NCBI RefSeq assembly: GCF_016107305.1
Contig: NZ_RCVR01000002.1
Coordinates: forward strand, 272,957-336,956
Length of the DNA: 64,000 bases
Origin: Roseomonas sp. KE2513
GTDB taxonomy: Bacteria; Pseudomonadota; Alphaproteobacteria; Acetobacterales; Acetobacteraceae
Reading direction: 5' to 3'
Below, piece by piece: positions 1 through 8,438 of the stretch. A model generated the notes under the pieces. The model worked only from the letters and a program-made list of their open reading frames with translations, ran no database searches and had not been told where the DNA came from. Position 1 is the stretch's first letter. The number at the start of each line of letters is the position of its first letter. The translations under genes were made by a program, and so were the position numbers.

Positions 1-1
1 T

Positions 2-820
2 GCGTCGATCGGCCAGACATGGACCTTCTCGGCATGGGTGCGTCTCGCCGCCGGTTCACTTCCGGCCAGTTCCAACTACCGCATCCGCATTCAGGAGCGC
101 GGGGGCGGCGCAACGCCAGCGTCGGATGTGCAGTTCACGCCGGCGGGCGCGTGGCAGCGGATCACTGTCACGCGCACCATTACTGACGCGACGACGACCT
201 ACATCCAGCTCGGCATCATGCCGAACTTGGCGGTGAGCGTCGCGGCGGACTTCACACTGCAAATCATGACCCCACAAGCCGAACAGAGCGGCTTCGCCTC
301 CACGCCCGTCCTGCCGGCCGCGGGCACTCCCGCTTCTTCTACCCGTGGCGCGGACGTGCCGGTCTTCTCGCTGAACGCCGCCCGTGCAGCGGCCGGCTCC
401 CTGGTCGGCACCTTCATGCTGCCGACGGTGAGCACGGGCGCGGCCGACGTGCAGGGCCTTCTCGTGCTCGACGACGGTACGGACGGCAACCGCTTCGGGC
501 TGCGCAAGCCGGGCGGGGCAGCGACGCTCCAACCCTTCCGCTCGGCTTCGGGGACGCTGACCTCGGGATCGAGCATCCAGACCCTGGCACCGGGCGTCGC
601 CTTCCGCGCCGCTCTGGCCTGGGACACGAGCGGCATCGTGGCCTGCTGCAACGGCGGCACGGTCATGTCGCTGGCGGGGGCGATCCCGTCGGTCAACCGT
701 CTTCTGGTCGGCCACGGCGCCTCCACGCTCGGCCAGGGTGCCTTCGGCGAGGTCGGCCCCCTGGACCTCCACCCCACTCGCCTGCCGGACGCCACCCTGC
801 AGGCGCTCACCCTCAACTGA
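2..820 (+). CDS. Phage-like tail/receptor-binding protein, 5' truncated by window edge
   Basis: The reading frame is open from base 2, so the true start lies outside the window; the GTG at 38 is an internal codon. The visible 272 residues are rich in G, A, S and T and have the alternating pattern of a beta-sandwich. The opening stretch with WTFSAWVRLA is typical of carbohydrate-binding or LamG-like jelly-roll domains in phage tail or head-spike proteins. The next gene, 13 bp downstream, is also tail-fibre-like, which supports a phage origin. No signal peptide or catalytic motif is visible. A free-living secreted lectin-like protein is an alternative. The exact family is not recognised. Confidence 0.6.
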   Translation, partial: ASIGQTWTFSAWVRLAAGSLPASSNYRIRIQERGGGATPASDVQFTPAGAWQRITVTRTITDATTTYIQLGIMPNLAVSVAADFTLQIMTPQAEQSGFASTPVLPAAGTPASSTRGADVPVFSLNAARAAAGSLVGTFMLPTVSTGAADVQGLLVLDDGTDGNRFGLRKPGGAATLQPFRSASGTLTSGSSIQTLAPGVAFRAALAWDTSGIVACCNGGTVMSLAGAIPSVNRLLVGHGASTLGQGAFGEVGPLDLHPTRLPDATLQALTLN

Positions 821-833
821 ACGAGAGACCACC

Positions 834-1208
834 ATGTCCGCACTGACCGATTACGCGCGCAACCTCCTTGCCCGCGCTGTTTGCGCCCGTGGCCCAAGCC
901 TTCCGACCACGGTCTACGCCGCCCTAGGCACCGGCGGCACGGCGGCCGCGGGGCTGAACGGGGAGCCGGCCGGCAACGGCTATGCTCGCCAGCGCGTAAC
1001 CTTCACGGGTACGGGCACGCAGCAGAACGCCGAGGCGATCCGCTTCGTCTTCTCCGCCTCGGCCGGCACGCTAACCCATGTGGGGCTTTACGACGCGGCC
1101 TCGGGCGGCAACCCGCTCCTCGTTGCCCCCCTCGCCGCCCCGGTGGTGGTGAGCGGCACGGGCACGGTAACTGTGGCCGCCAACAGCCTGGCGGTGAACC
1201 CCACCTGA
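834..1208 (+). CDS. Phage tail-fibre-like small protein
   Basis: This 124-residue protein starts at ATG 834, preceded by a GAGAG ribosome-binding site. An in-frame upstream start at 738 would overlap the previous gene and is less likely. The N-terminus (LTDYARNLLARA followed by a YAALGT stretch) matches the short phage protein family in which an N-terminal helix anchors a beta-rich domain that folds like tail-fibre tips. The rest is Gly/Thr/Val-rich beta structure (VSGTGTVTVAANS). It lies directly after another tail-like gene and before two stem-loops, so it looks like the last gene of a tail operon. No lysis or integrase gene is visible in the window. Confidence 0.6.
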   Translation: MSALTDYARNLLARAVCARGPSLPTTVYAALGTGGTAAAGLNGEPAGNGYARQRVTFTGTGTQQNAEAIRFVFSASAGTLTHVGLYDAASGGNPLLVAPLAAPVVVSGTGTVTVAANSLAVNPT

Positions 1209-1218
1209 GGGACCGCCC

Positions 1219-1296
1219 CCGCGACCGGCGTGACCGGTCGCGGAGGCCTGGGCCCCGGCCGTGCGGAGCGTTCGGGGCCTGCGATTAATCTTTTTA
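1219..1296 (+). terminator. Two stem-loops ending the phage-tail operon
   Basis: Eleven bases after the tail-fibre stop is a perfect 10-bp inverted repeat (CCGCGACCGG at 1219-1228 and CCGGTCGCGG at 1234-1243, 5-base loop). A second stem, GGCCCCG at 1251-1257 with CGGGGCC at 1273-1279, is followed by a T-rich run at 1289-1295. The second has the form of a rho-independent terminator with a long loop; the first may be a processing or backup stem. Confidence 0.55.
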
Positions 1297-1401
1297 TGAC
1301 ATGCTCGGCGGCCTGCTGCGCCGTCGCCCGACTTCGCCCATGATCCGCAACGATATCGCCGGAGGCGTCCGGCGAATGCCTTCCTGGGGCCGCGGCGAGG
1401 G

Positions 1402-1746
1402 GTGGACGATCCTCTCGCGGGCCTCGCCGGGCCGCTCGCCGAGTCCCTTCACCTCTTGCTGACGGAACTGCACGAAACCGCGCTCTCAGGCGATCCCGAG
1501 GCGGCGGCGACGCTGTCCGAGCTGTCGGCCGACCGCTCGGTGATGGACGGGATCCGCCGCCGACTGGCGCGCGCGGGGGTCTCGATGCAGGACGGGCTGG
1601 ACCTGCTCTTCCGCGCCACCTCGCTCTTCGAGCGGGCGGTCTGGCTGATCCGCCGCAGCGCCCTCCTCCTGCCTCGGACCGGCGAGGAGCGCGTGCCCGA
1701 TGCGGCGGCCGCAGGGGAGGATACGATGCCGCTGGCCGCGGAGTAG
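1402..1746 (+). CDS. Hypothetical helical protein
   Basis: This GTG-start frame encodes 114 residues that are almost entirely helical, with Leu/Ala/Glu/Arg heptad-like spacing and a LFERAVWLIRR stretch near residue 80. It ends 8 bp before the dnaE2 stop, so the two genes converge. The helical segment weakly recalls the cytoplasmic C-terminal part of Na/Pi-cotransporter-like proteins, which would make this a detached remnant, but that is inference from memory of such segments. The start is uncertain: the frame stays open back to about 1300 without a better start codon, and the ribosome-binding site (GCGAGG) is close. No function is assigned. Confidence 0.45.
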   Translation: MDDPLAGLAGPLAESLHLLLTELHETALSGDPEAAATLSELSADRSVMDGIRRRLARAGVSMQDGLDLLFRATSLFERAVWLIRRSALLLPRTGEERVPDAAAAGEDTMPLAAE

Positions 1747-1754
1747 GCCCGCGC

Positions 1755-4700
1755 TCAGTGCCAGTCCCGGCTTCCCGGAAAGGTGGGGGAGCGTGAATCG
1801 GGCCGGTGGTCCGTTCCGCGCGACACCTCATCCGCACGGGCCAGCGGCACGGGCACGGGGCCGAGCAGGTGCAGCCCGTCCAGCAGGTCCGAGCGGTCCT
1901 CCAGTTTCTGGCCGAGAAGATGGACGACGGGCACCGCACCCTCGTCGTAGCGCTCTACCTTTCCCTCCACCAGCAGCAGGCGCGCGGCCACCACGGGAGC
2001 GCGGTTGGCCGCGATGGTCGCTGCATGGAGGACGAGATTCACCGTGCCGAACTCGTCCTCCAGCGTGAAGAAGACGACGCCTTTGGCGGTGCCGGGGCGC
2101 TGACGCACCAGCACCAGCCCGGCGACTCGCATCCGCTGCCCCTGCCGCCCCGCCGCCACCGCCCGGCTGTCCCAGGCCCCGATTTCCGCAAGTCTCGGCC
2201 TCAGCAGCGCGAGCGGGTGCGCGCGCAGGCTTAGCCCCGTCGCGCCGTAGTCGAGCACCGTCGCCTCGCCCCGCGTTTCCGCCGGCAGGCGCGGCGCGGC
2301 CTCGGCGGCGATGAAGAGCGGCAAGGGCGGCACCGCCCGCTCCACCGCGGCCGCTTCCCAGAGCGCGCGGCGGCGGTCGAGGCCGAGGCCACGGAAGGCG
2401 TCCGCCCGCGCCAGCACCTCCAGCGCCACGCGGCCCAGCCCGGCGGCGGCGAGGGCCGCAGGGGAGACCGCCGGGCGGAGCGACGCAATCCTTTCCCCGT
2501 TCTCCTTCGGCAAGCCCGAGACGAGGCGCAGACCCAGCCGCAGCGCCCACCCCTCCCCGTCCTGTTCCAGCGTGCAGTCCCAGTCGCTGGCGGTCACGTC
2601 GGCCGGGCGAACGGCGACGCCATGCTCGCGCGCGTCGCGCACGATCTGCGCCGGCGCGTAGAAGCCCATGGGCTGACTGTTCAGCAGCGCCGCCGCGAAG
2701 GCCGCGGGATGGTGGCGCTTGATCCAGGCGGAGATGTAGACGAGCTGCGCGAAGGAGGCCGCGTGGCTCTCCGGAAAGCCGTAGCCGCCGAAGCCCCGGA
2801 TCTGGGAGAAGCAGCGCTCGGCAAAATCGGGCTCGTAGCCGCGACGGACCATGCCGCCGACGAACTCGTCGTGGAAGGTCTCGAGCTTCCCGTCGTGCTT
2901 GAAGGAGGCCATGGAGCGGCGCAGCTCGTCGGCGCGTGACGGCGTAAAGCCCGCGGCGACGATCGCCATCTCCATCGCCTGTTCTTGAAAGAGCGGCACG
3001 CCAAGCGTCTTCTCCAGCACGGCGCGCAGTTCGGGCTTCGCGTAGTCCACCGGCTCCTGATTGTTCCGGCGGCGGAGATAGGGGTGAACCATGTCGCCCT
3101 GGATCGGGCCGGGGCGGACGATCGCCACCTCGATCACCAGGTCATAGTACTTCGCGGGGCGCATGCGCGGCAGCATGTTCATCTGCGCCCGGCTCTCCAC
3201 CTGGAAGACGCCGAGGGAATCCGCGCGCGCCAGCATGGCGTAGGTCTCAGGATCGTCCTGCGGCACCGACTGCAGGTTGTGGTCGATGCCAGGATAGCGC
3301 CGCAGCAGGTCAAAGGCGCGGCGGATGCAGGAGAGCATCCCGAGGCCCAGCACATCCACCTTCAGCATCCGCAGCTCGCCGATGTCGTCCTTGTCCCATT
3401 CGACGGTGTGGCGGTCCTTCATCGCGGCCTTTGTGACGATGGCCAGCTCCGTCAGCTTGCCGCGCGTGATGACGAAGCCGCCGACATGCGTGGCCAGGTG
3501 GCGCGGGAAGCCTTGCAGCTCCTCCGCCAGATCCATCGCCATGCCAAGGCGCGGGTCGGCGTCGGGATCCAGCCCCGTGCTGCGTGCGACATCCCGCAGC
3601 CCTTCCACGCCATCGTGCCAGGAGGCCTTGGCAAGGCGGCCGGTGATGTCGTCCGAGAGGCCCATGGCGCGGCCGACCTCGCGCACGGCGCTGCGCGTGC
3701 GGTAGCGGATGAGGGTGGCGGTGATGGCGGCGCGGTCGCGGCCGTAGCGCTTGTAGATGTGCTGGATCACCTCCTCCCGCCGCTCGTGCTCGAAGTCGAT
3801 GTCGATGTCGGGCGGCTCGCCGCGCGCGTCGCTCAGGAAGCGCGCGAAGAGAAGGCGGTGCTTGGAGGGATCGACGGCGGTAATGCCGAGCACGTAGCAG
3901 ACCGCCGAGTTGGCCGCCGAGCCGCGCCCCTGGCAGAGGATGCCCTGCGAGACAGCGAAGCGGACGATCTCGTGTACCGTCAGGAAGTAAGCGGCGTAGT
4001 CGCGCCGGTCGATCAGCGCCATCTCCTCGGCGATCTGGGCGGCCACCTTCGCGGGCGCTCCCTGCGGCCAGCGCGCCGCCACCGCCTCCGCCACCCTTTG
4101 CGCGAGGGTTTGCTGCGCGGTCAGGCCCGGTTCCAAGATCTCCTCGGGATATTCGTAGGAGAGGTCGCGCAGGCTGAAGCGGCAGGCCTCCACCACGTGC
4201 AGCGTCGCCTCCACCGCCTCCTCCTGCCCGGCGAAGAGGCGGCGCATCTCGGCGGCGGGCTTGAGATGCGCCTCCGCGTTCGGTGCCGCGTGCAGGCCGA
4301 GTGCGTCCACCGTCACGCCCAGCCGGATCGCCGCCACCACATCCGCCAGGCGCCGGCGGGAGGCGACGTGCATCCGCACGCCCCCCGCCGCCAGCAATCC
4401 CGCCCGCGCCGCGCCGGCCATGGCCGAAAGCAGCCGCAGGCGACGCCGGTCGTCGCCGGCGAAGCGGTGATGCGCGGCGGCGAACATCGGCAGGGCGAGC
4501 GCGCGCCGCATGGCCGCGGCATCCGCTCGCAGGCGCTCGGCGAAGGCGTCGTCCGGCGCGTCGGGCGGCACCATGGCCATCACCTGTCCCTCCGCCGCCG
4601 CGATCAGGGCATCGCGCGGGATGGCGCATTCGTCTTTCTCTCCGGCCATCCGGGCGGCGGAGAGCATCCGCGACAGCCGCGCATAGGCCGCGCGGTCAGT

Positions 4701-4940
4701 GGGCCAGACGAGGTATTCCCTCCCGTCCTCCAGCGCCACGCGGCAGCCGGGCACGAAGCGCAGCCCTGCCTCCTCCGCCGCCGCCATGCCGCGGACGAGG
4801 CCGGCAAAGGAGTTGCGGTCGGCGATGCCGATCGCGTCGTGGCCGAGCGCCTTCGCCGCCGCCGCCAGTTCCCAAGGGTGGGAGGCGCCCTCCAGAAAGG
4901 TGAAGTTCGACATCGCGGCCAGCTCGCCGAAGCCGCTCAC
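1755..4940 (-). CDS. dnaE2: Error-prone DNA polymerase DnaE2
   Basis: This is a 1,061-residue C-family polymerase, the usual length for DnaE2. The N-terminal PHP domain begins MSNFTFLEGASHP (residues 10-22). The catalytic acidic motif PDIDIDF lies at 377-383 (D378 and D380), preceded by the conserved GRGSAANS at 338-345. The C-terminus carries an OB-fold-like segment (FFTLEDEFGTVNLV). The GTG start at 4940 overlaps the imuB stop by 4 bp (GTGA), which points to translational coupling and favours it over the far longer open frame upstream, which is only imuB read out of frame. DnaE2 works with ImuB in SOS-induced translesion synthesis; the LexA box ahead of imuB would control both. Confidence 0.95.
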   Translation of the reverse strand: MSGFGELAAMSNFTFLEGASHPWELAAAAKALGHDAIGIADRNSFAGLVRGMAAAEEAGLRFVPGCRVALEDGREYLVWPTDRAAYARLSRMLSAARMAGEKDECAIPRDALIAAAEGQVMAMVPPDAPDDAFAERLRADAAAMRRALALPMFAAAHHRFAGDDRRRLRLLSAMAGAARAGLLAAGGVRMHVASRRRLADVVAAIRLGVTVDALGLHAAPNAEAHLKPAAEMRRLFAGQEEAVEATLHVVEACRFSLRDLSYEYPEEILEPGLTAQQTLAQRVAEAVAARWPQGAPAKVAAQIAEEMALIDRRDYAAYFLTVHEIVRFAVSQGILCQGRGSAANSAVCYVLGITAVDPSKHRLLFARFLSDARGEPPDIDIDFEHERREEVIQHIYKRYGRDRAAITATLIRYRTRSAVREVGRAMGLSDDITGRLAKASWHDGVEGLRDVARSTGLDPDADPRLGMAMDLAEELQGFPRHLATHVGGFVITRGKLTELAIVTKAAMKDRHTVEWDKDDIGELRMLKVDVLGLGMLSCIRRAFDLLRRYPGIDHNLQSVPQDDPETYAMLARADSLGVFQVESRAQMNMLPRMRPAKYYDLVIEVAIVRPGPIQGDMVHPYLRRRNNQEPVDYAKPELRAVLEKTLGVPLFQEQAMEMAIVAAGFTPSRADELRRSMASFKHDGKLETFHDEFVGGMVRRGYEPDFAERCFSQIRGFGGYGFPESHAASFAQLVYISAWIKRHHPAAFAAALLNSQPMGFYAPAQIVRDAREHGVAVRPADVTASDWDCTLEQDGEGWALRLGLRLVSGLPKENGERIASLRPAVSPAALAAAGLGRVALEVLARADAFRGLGLDRRRALWEAAAVERAVPPLPLFIAAEAAPRLPAETRGEATVLDYGATGLSLRAHPLALLRPRLAEIGAWDSRAVAAGRQGQRMRVAGLVLVRQRPGTAKGVVFFTLEDEFGTVNLVLHAATIAANRAPVVAARLLLVEGKVERYDEGAVPVVHLLGQKLEDRSDLLDGLHLLGPVPVPLARADEVSRGTDHRPDSRSPTFPGSRDWH

Positions 4941-6490
4941 GGCATCAGCCCGTGCAGGAACCAGCCGCCCTCTCCCGGGCCGCCAGCGCGGCAGATCCAG
5001 AAGCGGCGGCCATCGGCCATTTCCAACCGGTAGTAGTCGCGCATCGGGCGGCCCGGGCGGTCGCGCCACCATTCGGGCGCCAGGCGCTCCGGCCCCTCGC
5101 CCGCGCGCACCTGGAACCAGGTGCCACGCCAACGGATGCGGAAGGGCGGCTCGTCCGGCAGCACCGCCATGGCCTCCAGCCGCTCCGGCCGGCGCAGCAG
5201 GCGCAGGGGGCGCGGGCGCGCGGCCCAGCCGGCCGGCACCGGCACCGGCACCAGAGGGGCGGCGCGCTCCACCGCCCGCTCCGGCCAGTGGCTCTCCCGC
5301 GGGTGCAGGCGCCAGGCGGGCAGGCGCTGCGCCACGCGGTCCAGCAGGGCGGCCAGGGCGGCGCGCTCGTCCTCCGCCCCGAAACCGGGCTGGGCAGCGG
5401 CCAGAGGCTCCGTCTCCTCCGCCATCAGCGCGATACGGTCGAAGCCGAAGCCGGGCGCGAGCGCTTCCAGCTTCGGTGCCAGCAGGCGGGAGAGGTGGCG
5501 TGGGTCGCGGCCGGCGAGGCCCAGCCCGACCGAGACTTCCTGCACGCCGCCATCCGCCCGGTGCGCGCGCAGCACCAAGCGGCGCAGCCCCCTCCCCTCC
5601 TCCGCCAGCGCGGCGCAGAGCCGCGCCAGCAGGCGGTCCGCCGCCGCGTCGATAGCGGTGCGGGTGATCAGCGGCTCCTCGAAGTCGAGGGCCACGTGGC
5701 GATCGGGCACGGGGCGGATGCTGCGGAAGGGCTCGGCCACCGCCCCCGTCGCACGGTCGAGCGCCAAAGCCAGCCCTGCCCCGAAGCGCCGGACCAGCGG
5801 CCCGCGCGGCTGCGCCAACAGGTCGCCGATCCGGTGCAACCCGAGGCGCGCGAGATCGAGATGTGGCACCTCCGCCCCCCGGAGGGCGGAGAGAGGCAGG
5901 GGGGCCAGGACCGCCGCCTCCCCGCCTGCCGGCACGCGGGCGGGGATGCCGCAGCGCGCGAGAACCATCGCCGCCCCCGTCGTGCCCGCGACCGCCGCCG
6001 AGGCCGCGTGGCCCAGCCGCGCCAGCCCCGCCACCGCCCGACGCATCACCGTCTCCTCCTCGCCCAGCACCGCCCGGGTGCCCGCGATATTCACAAGGAG
6101 GCCGTCCGGTGGGTCCGGCGCCACCAGGGGCGCGATCCGCAACGCCCAGAGGGCGAGCGCCGAGAGCCGCGCCGCCGCCGCTTCCGGCCGGTGCGGCAGC
6201 GCTGCGACTTCGGGTGCCAGCGCCTGCGCGTCGCCCAGCGTCTGGCCAGGCCGGAGCCCCAGCGCCACCGCCTCCGCATCCACCGCGGCGACGAGGCGCC
6301 GGTTCCCCAGCATGTGCCAGGTGAGGATGGGGCCGGGCAGGCGCAGGACCTCGGTGGCGAGCCAGGGCAGGTGGAGCGCAAGGATCCGAGGGCCGGCGGG
6401 GGAAAGATCGTCGGAGGCATCGGGCGCGGGGGGGAAGGAGCACGAGGATTCTGCCCCTATACGCGGCGTGCGGCAGGCCCTTCGTCTCAT
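4937..6490 (-). CDS. imuB: ImuB, catalytically inactive Y-family polymerase homologue
   Basis: This 517-residue protein matches ImuB (UmuC/DinB-related). It starts at ATG 6490 behind a GGGGAG ribosome-binding site. The first Y-family motif, which in active enzymes supplies a catalytic Asp, reads ALHLPWLATEVLR and has no acidic residue, as is known for ImuB, which acts as an adaptor rather than a polymerase. A QRLPAW segment in the C-terminal half resembles the beta-clamp-binding peptide of ImuB proteins. In many proteobacteria imuA precedes imuB; here nothing RecA-like lies upstream, and the SOS box is only about 67 bp from the start codon, so the operon appears to be imuB-dnaE2 only. Confidence 0.9.
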   Translation of the reverse strand: MRRRACRTPRIGAESSCSFPPAPDASDDLSPAGPRILALHLPWLATEVLRLPGPILTWHMLGNRRLVAAVDAEAVALGLRPGQTLGDAQALAPEVAALPHRPEAAAARLSALALWALRIAPLVAPDPPDGLLVNIAGTRAVLGEEETVMRRAVAGLARLGHAASAAVAGTTGAAMVLARCGIPARVPAGGEAAVLAPLPLSALRGAEVPHLDLARLGLHRIGDLLAQPRGPLVRRFGAGLALALDRATGAVAEPFRSIRPVPDRHVALDFEEPLITRTAIDAAADRLLARLCAALAEEGRGLRRLVLRAHRADGGVQEVSVGLGLAGRDPRHLSRLLAPKLEALAPGFGFDRIALMAEETEPLAAAQPGFGAEDERAALAALLDRVAQRLPAWRLHPRESHWPERAVERAAPLVPVPVPAGWAARPRPLRLLRRPERLEAMAVLPDEPPFRIRWRGTWFQVRAGEGPERLAPEWWRDRPGRPMRDYYRLEMADGRRFWICRAGGPGEGGWFLHGLMP

Positions 6491-6556
6491 CCCCGCTCTC
6501 CCCAACGAGAGAAAGGGCGGAAGGGCCGCGGCGGAGAGGCCGAATCGAGGGTCATC

Positions 6557-6571
6557 GTTCTCTAAATGTTC
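6557..6571 (-). promoter_or_regulatory. LexA (SOS) box upstream of imuB-dnaE2
   Basis: The plus strand reads GTTC, seven bases (tctaaat), GTTC. This is an exact match to the alphaproteobacterial LexA operator consensus GTTC-N7-GTTC. It sits 67 bp before the imuB start, where it can overlap the promoter. It predicts DNA-damage induction of the mutagenesis operon. Confidence 0.85.
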
Positions 6572-6905
6572 TTGTCGGCGCGCCCGATGGCAAGCACCGC
6601 CCGCAAGAACCCGCCCAAAGGTGGTGGAGCGGCAGGGCAAGCTTCGGAACCCCGCATACCCACCCGGAAGCGCAGCCCCTTCCAGACAGATGAAAGCGCA
6701 CCATCGAAACAACTATACTGATTAATGCTCCATCAAAACATCGGACAAGAAGCGCGGAGCACCAGCCTACCGCCCGCGCCGCGCGACTCGTCGTTTTCTT
6801 TGAGTCGGGAGGAGCCATGTCGGGGTGGGCAGATCTGCAACTACCTTAACGAAGTGTGAAGGCATCCCTCGATTCCCCTCCCATCGTCATGCTAGCCGCC
6901 ATAGC

Positions 6906-6921
6906 GTGACGTCAGCGTCAC
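6906..6921. promoter_or_regulatory. Inverted repeat between imuB and a small gene
   Basis: GTGACG and CGTCAC are separated by TCAG, forming a 6-bp-arm palindrome 43 bp before the small gene at 6964. It could be an operator for that gene. The rest of the 6572-6963 gap is somewhat AT-richer around 6700-6740, consistent with promoters, and I see no convincing gene in it. Confidence 0.3.
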
Positions 6922-6963
6922 AGACGCTGTCTGTCCGTCAAGGCAGGGGCGGAGGATCCAGGA

Positions 6964-7155
6964 ATGGAAATGAACGTGAGCGGCTCTGTTGTTCCGTCGT
7001 TGAAATCGACCCTGGCCGGGTCAGTGCGGCCGCATGACGGCATCCTGTCCGCCATCAGCGAGCTGGCCGACCACGTGCGCGCCAGCAATCTCAAGCAGGC
7101 GGACGACCTGCTGACGGAACTTCTCGTCCTGCTCCATATGCAGAAGACGCGTTGA
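6964..7155 (+). CDS. Small helical protein of unknown function
   Basis: This encodes 63 residues. The start at ATG 6964 is favoured by a strong GGAGG ribosome-binding site 8 bases upstream. The C-terminal half (ISELADHVRASNLKQADDL, then LLTELLVLL) predicts two amphipathic helices. No cysteines, signal peptide or membrane span are visible. It stands alone between the SOS operon and tRNA-Thr, with a palindrome upstream. I do not recognise the family; the good ribosome-binding site and GC-rich codon use support a real gene. Confidence 0.6.
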   Translation: MEMNVSGSVVPSLKSTLAGSVRPHDGILSAISELADHVRASNLKQADDLLTELLVLLHMQKTR

Positions 7156-7390
7156 GCCGCCCGCCCTCCATCGCTTTTCCCGCAGGAGAGTGACGCGGCC
7201 GCAGCCTGTAGCGGAGCCGTGAGTCGGATGTGGGGCGCTCGATGTCCTGGGAGGCACGAACCGCAGCGGCATGGGCAGGTGCAGCCGCCTTACGGCTTGC
7301 GCCGGGAGGACTGAAATACCGGTTCTACTGTAATAATGCCTTGGACCGGCCAGGCGATGGCGGCCTTCCCAGCACGGTATCCTGGAGGAA

Positions 7391-7462
<72 letters not shown>

Positions 7463-7587
7463 GTACCGGCCTGCGGGCGTGGCGCTAACTACCCGCCTCC
7501 ACCGCCGCGCGCAACCCTGACGAGCCAGGAAGTGCAGTCCTCGGACCGCTTGACCCGCCGCCCTGCCCCCGCGATGCCTTCCTGGCC

Positions 7588-7767
7588 ATGACCGACGACC
7601 CGCCCGAGCCCCCTACCCCCGCAACGCCGCCCCCGAAGCCCGCCCGCAGCCCTGCCCAGGCTGAGCGCGAACAGCGCCTAGCCGCCGCGCTCCGGGAGAA
7701 CCTGAAGCGCCGCAAGGCCCAATCGCGGGAGCGCGGCCCGCGTCCTCCCGCCACCGAGAAGGACTGA
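7588..7767 (+). CDS. Small Pro/Arg-rich conserved hypothetical protein
   Basis: This 59-residue protein has a Pro-rich N-terminus (PPEPPTPATPPPKP), then a basic amphipathic helix (QAEREQRLAAALRENLKRRK) and a Pro/Arg tail. Similar short proteins with this layout sit just upstream of dcd or murA in Acetobacteraceae, which is from memory. The start ATG 7588 is followed by uniformly GC-rich codons. It lies 108 bp before dcd in the same direction. It is likely cytoplasmic and disordered outside the helix; its function is unknown. Confidence 0.6.
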   Translation: MTDDPPEPPTPATPPPKPARSPAQAEREQRLAAALRENLKRRKAQSRERGPRPPATEKD

Positions 7768-7875
7768 GCGCTCAACTCCCGCAGCCAACCGGTTGCCGCC
7801 CCGCGGCCCAGGGTCTATCCCCCGCCCCGCCCCGCCTGCCGCAAATCCCGGGGAAGTGCCCGAGGGAACCCCATC

Positions 7876-8430
7876 ATGCCCATCATGCCCGACCACTGGA
7901 TCCGCCGCATGGCGACGGAGCAGGGCATGATCGAGCCCTTCGTGGAGGCGCAGCGGCGGGAGGGGGTGATCTCCTACGGCCTTTCCAGCTACGGCTACGA
8001 CGCCCGCGCCGCCGGGGAGTTCAAGATCTTCACCAATGTCGACAACGCCCTGGTGGACCCCAAGCGCTTCTCGGACGAGAGCTTCGTCACCCGCGTGGGC
8101 GATACCTGCATCGTGCCGCCCAACTCCTTCGTGCTGACCCACACGGTCGAGTATTTCCGCATCCCGCGGGACGTGCTGGTCATCTGCCTCGGCAAGTCCA
8201 CCTATGCCCGCTGCGGCCTCATCGTGAACGTCACCCCACTCGAGCCCGAATGGGAAGGGCAGGTGACGATCGAGATCAGCAACACCACCCCCCTGCCCGC
8301 CCGCATCTACGCGAATGAGGGCATCTGCCAGTTCCTTTTCCTTCGGGGGGAGACGCCGCCAGATGTCTCCTATGCGGACCGGGCGGGCAAATACATGCAC
8401 CAGCGCGGCGTCGCCCTGCCGCGGCTCTAG
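7876..8430 (+). CDS. dcd: dCTP deaminase
   Basis: This 184-residue protein has the length and fold signature of Dcd, which deaminates dCTP to dUTP and feeds dTMP synthesis. The trimer-interface and nucleotide-binding motif [10 protein letters not shown] lies near residue 110, and the catalytic Glu region [11 protein letters not shown] near 125. The C-terminus [13 protein letters not shown] is typical of the closing tail. A second in-frame ATG (MPDHW) lies three codons in and could also serve as the start. It lies 8 bp before murA, so the two are probably cotranscribed; this pairing is common in alphaproteobacteria. Confidence 0.95.
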   Translation: MPIMPDHWIRRMATEQGMIEPFVEAQRREGVISYGLSSYGYDARAAGEFKIFTNVDNALVDPKRFSDESFVTRVGDTCIVPPNSFVLTHTVEYFRIPRDVLVICLGKSTYARCGLIVNVTPLEPEWEGQVTIEISNTTPLPARIYANEGICQFLFLRGETPPDVSYADRAGKYMHQRGVALPRL

Positions 8431-8438
8431 GAACGATC

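Noticed and set aside
2985..5033. 682-codon plus-strand frame opposite dnaE2
   Set aside because: It is the complement of the dnaE2 coding frame; the product is His/Arg/Val-rich without motifs.
4941..6443. N-terminal extension of the dnaE2 frame to 6443
   Set aside because: The extension is imuB read in another frame; its product is Arg/Gly/Pro-rich and the GTG at 4940 gives the normal DnaE2 N-terminus.
6552..6818. 88-codon minus-strand frame upstream of imuB
   Set aside because: It spans the LexA box, has a non-conserved composition and no good ribosome-binding site.
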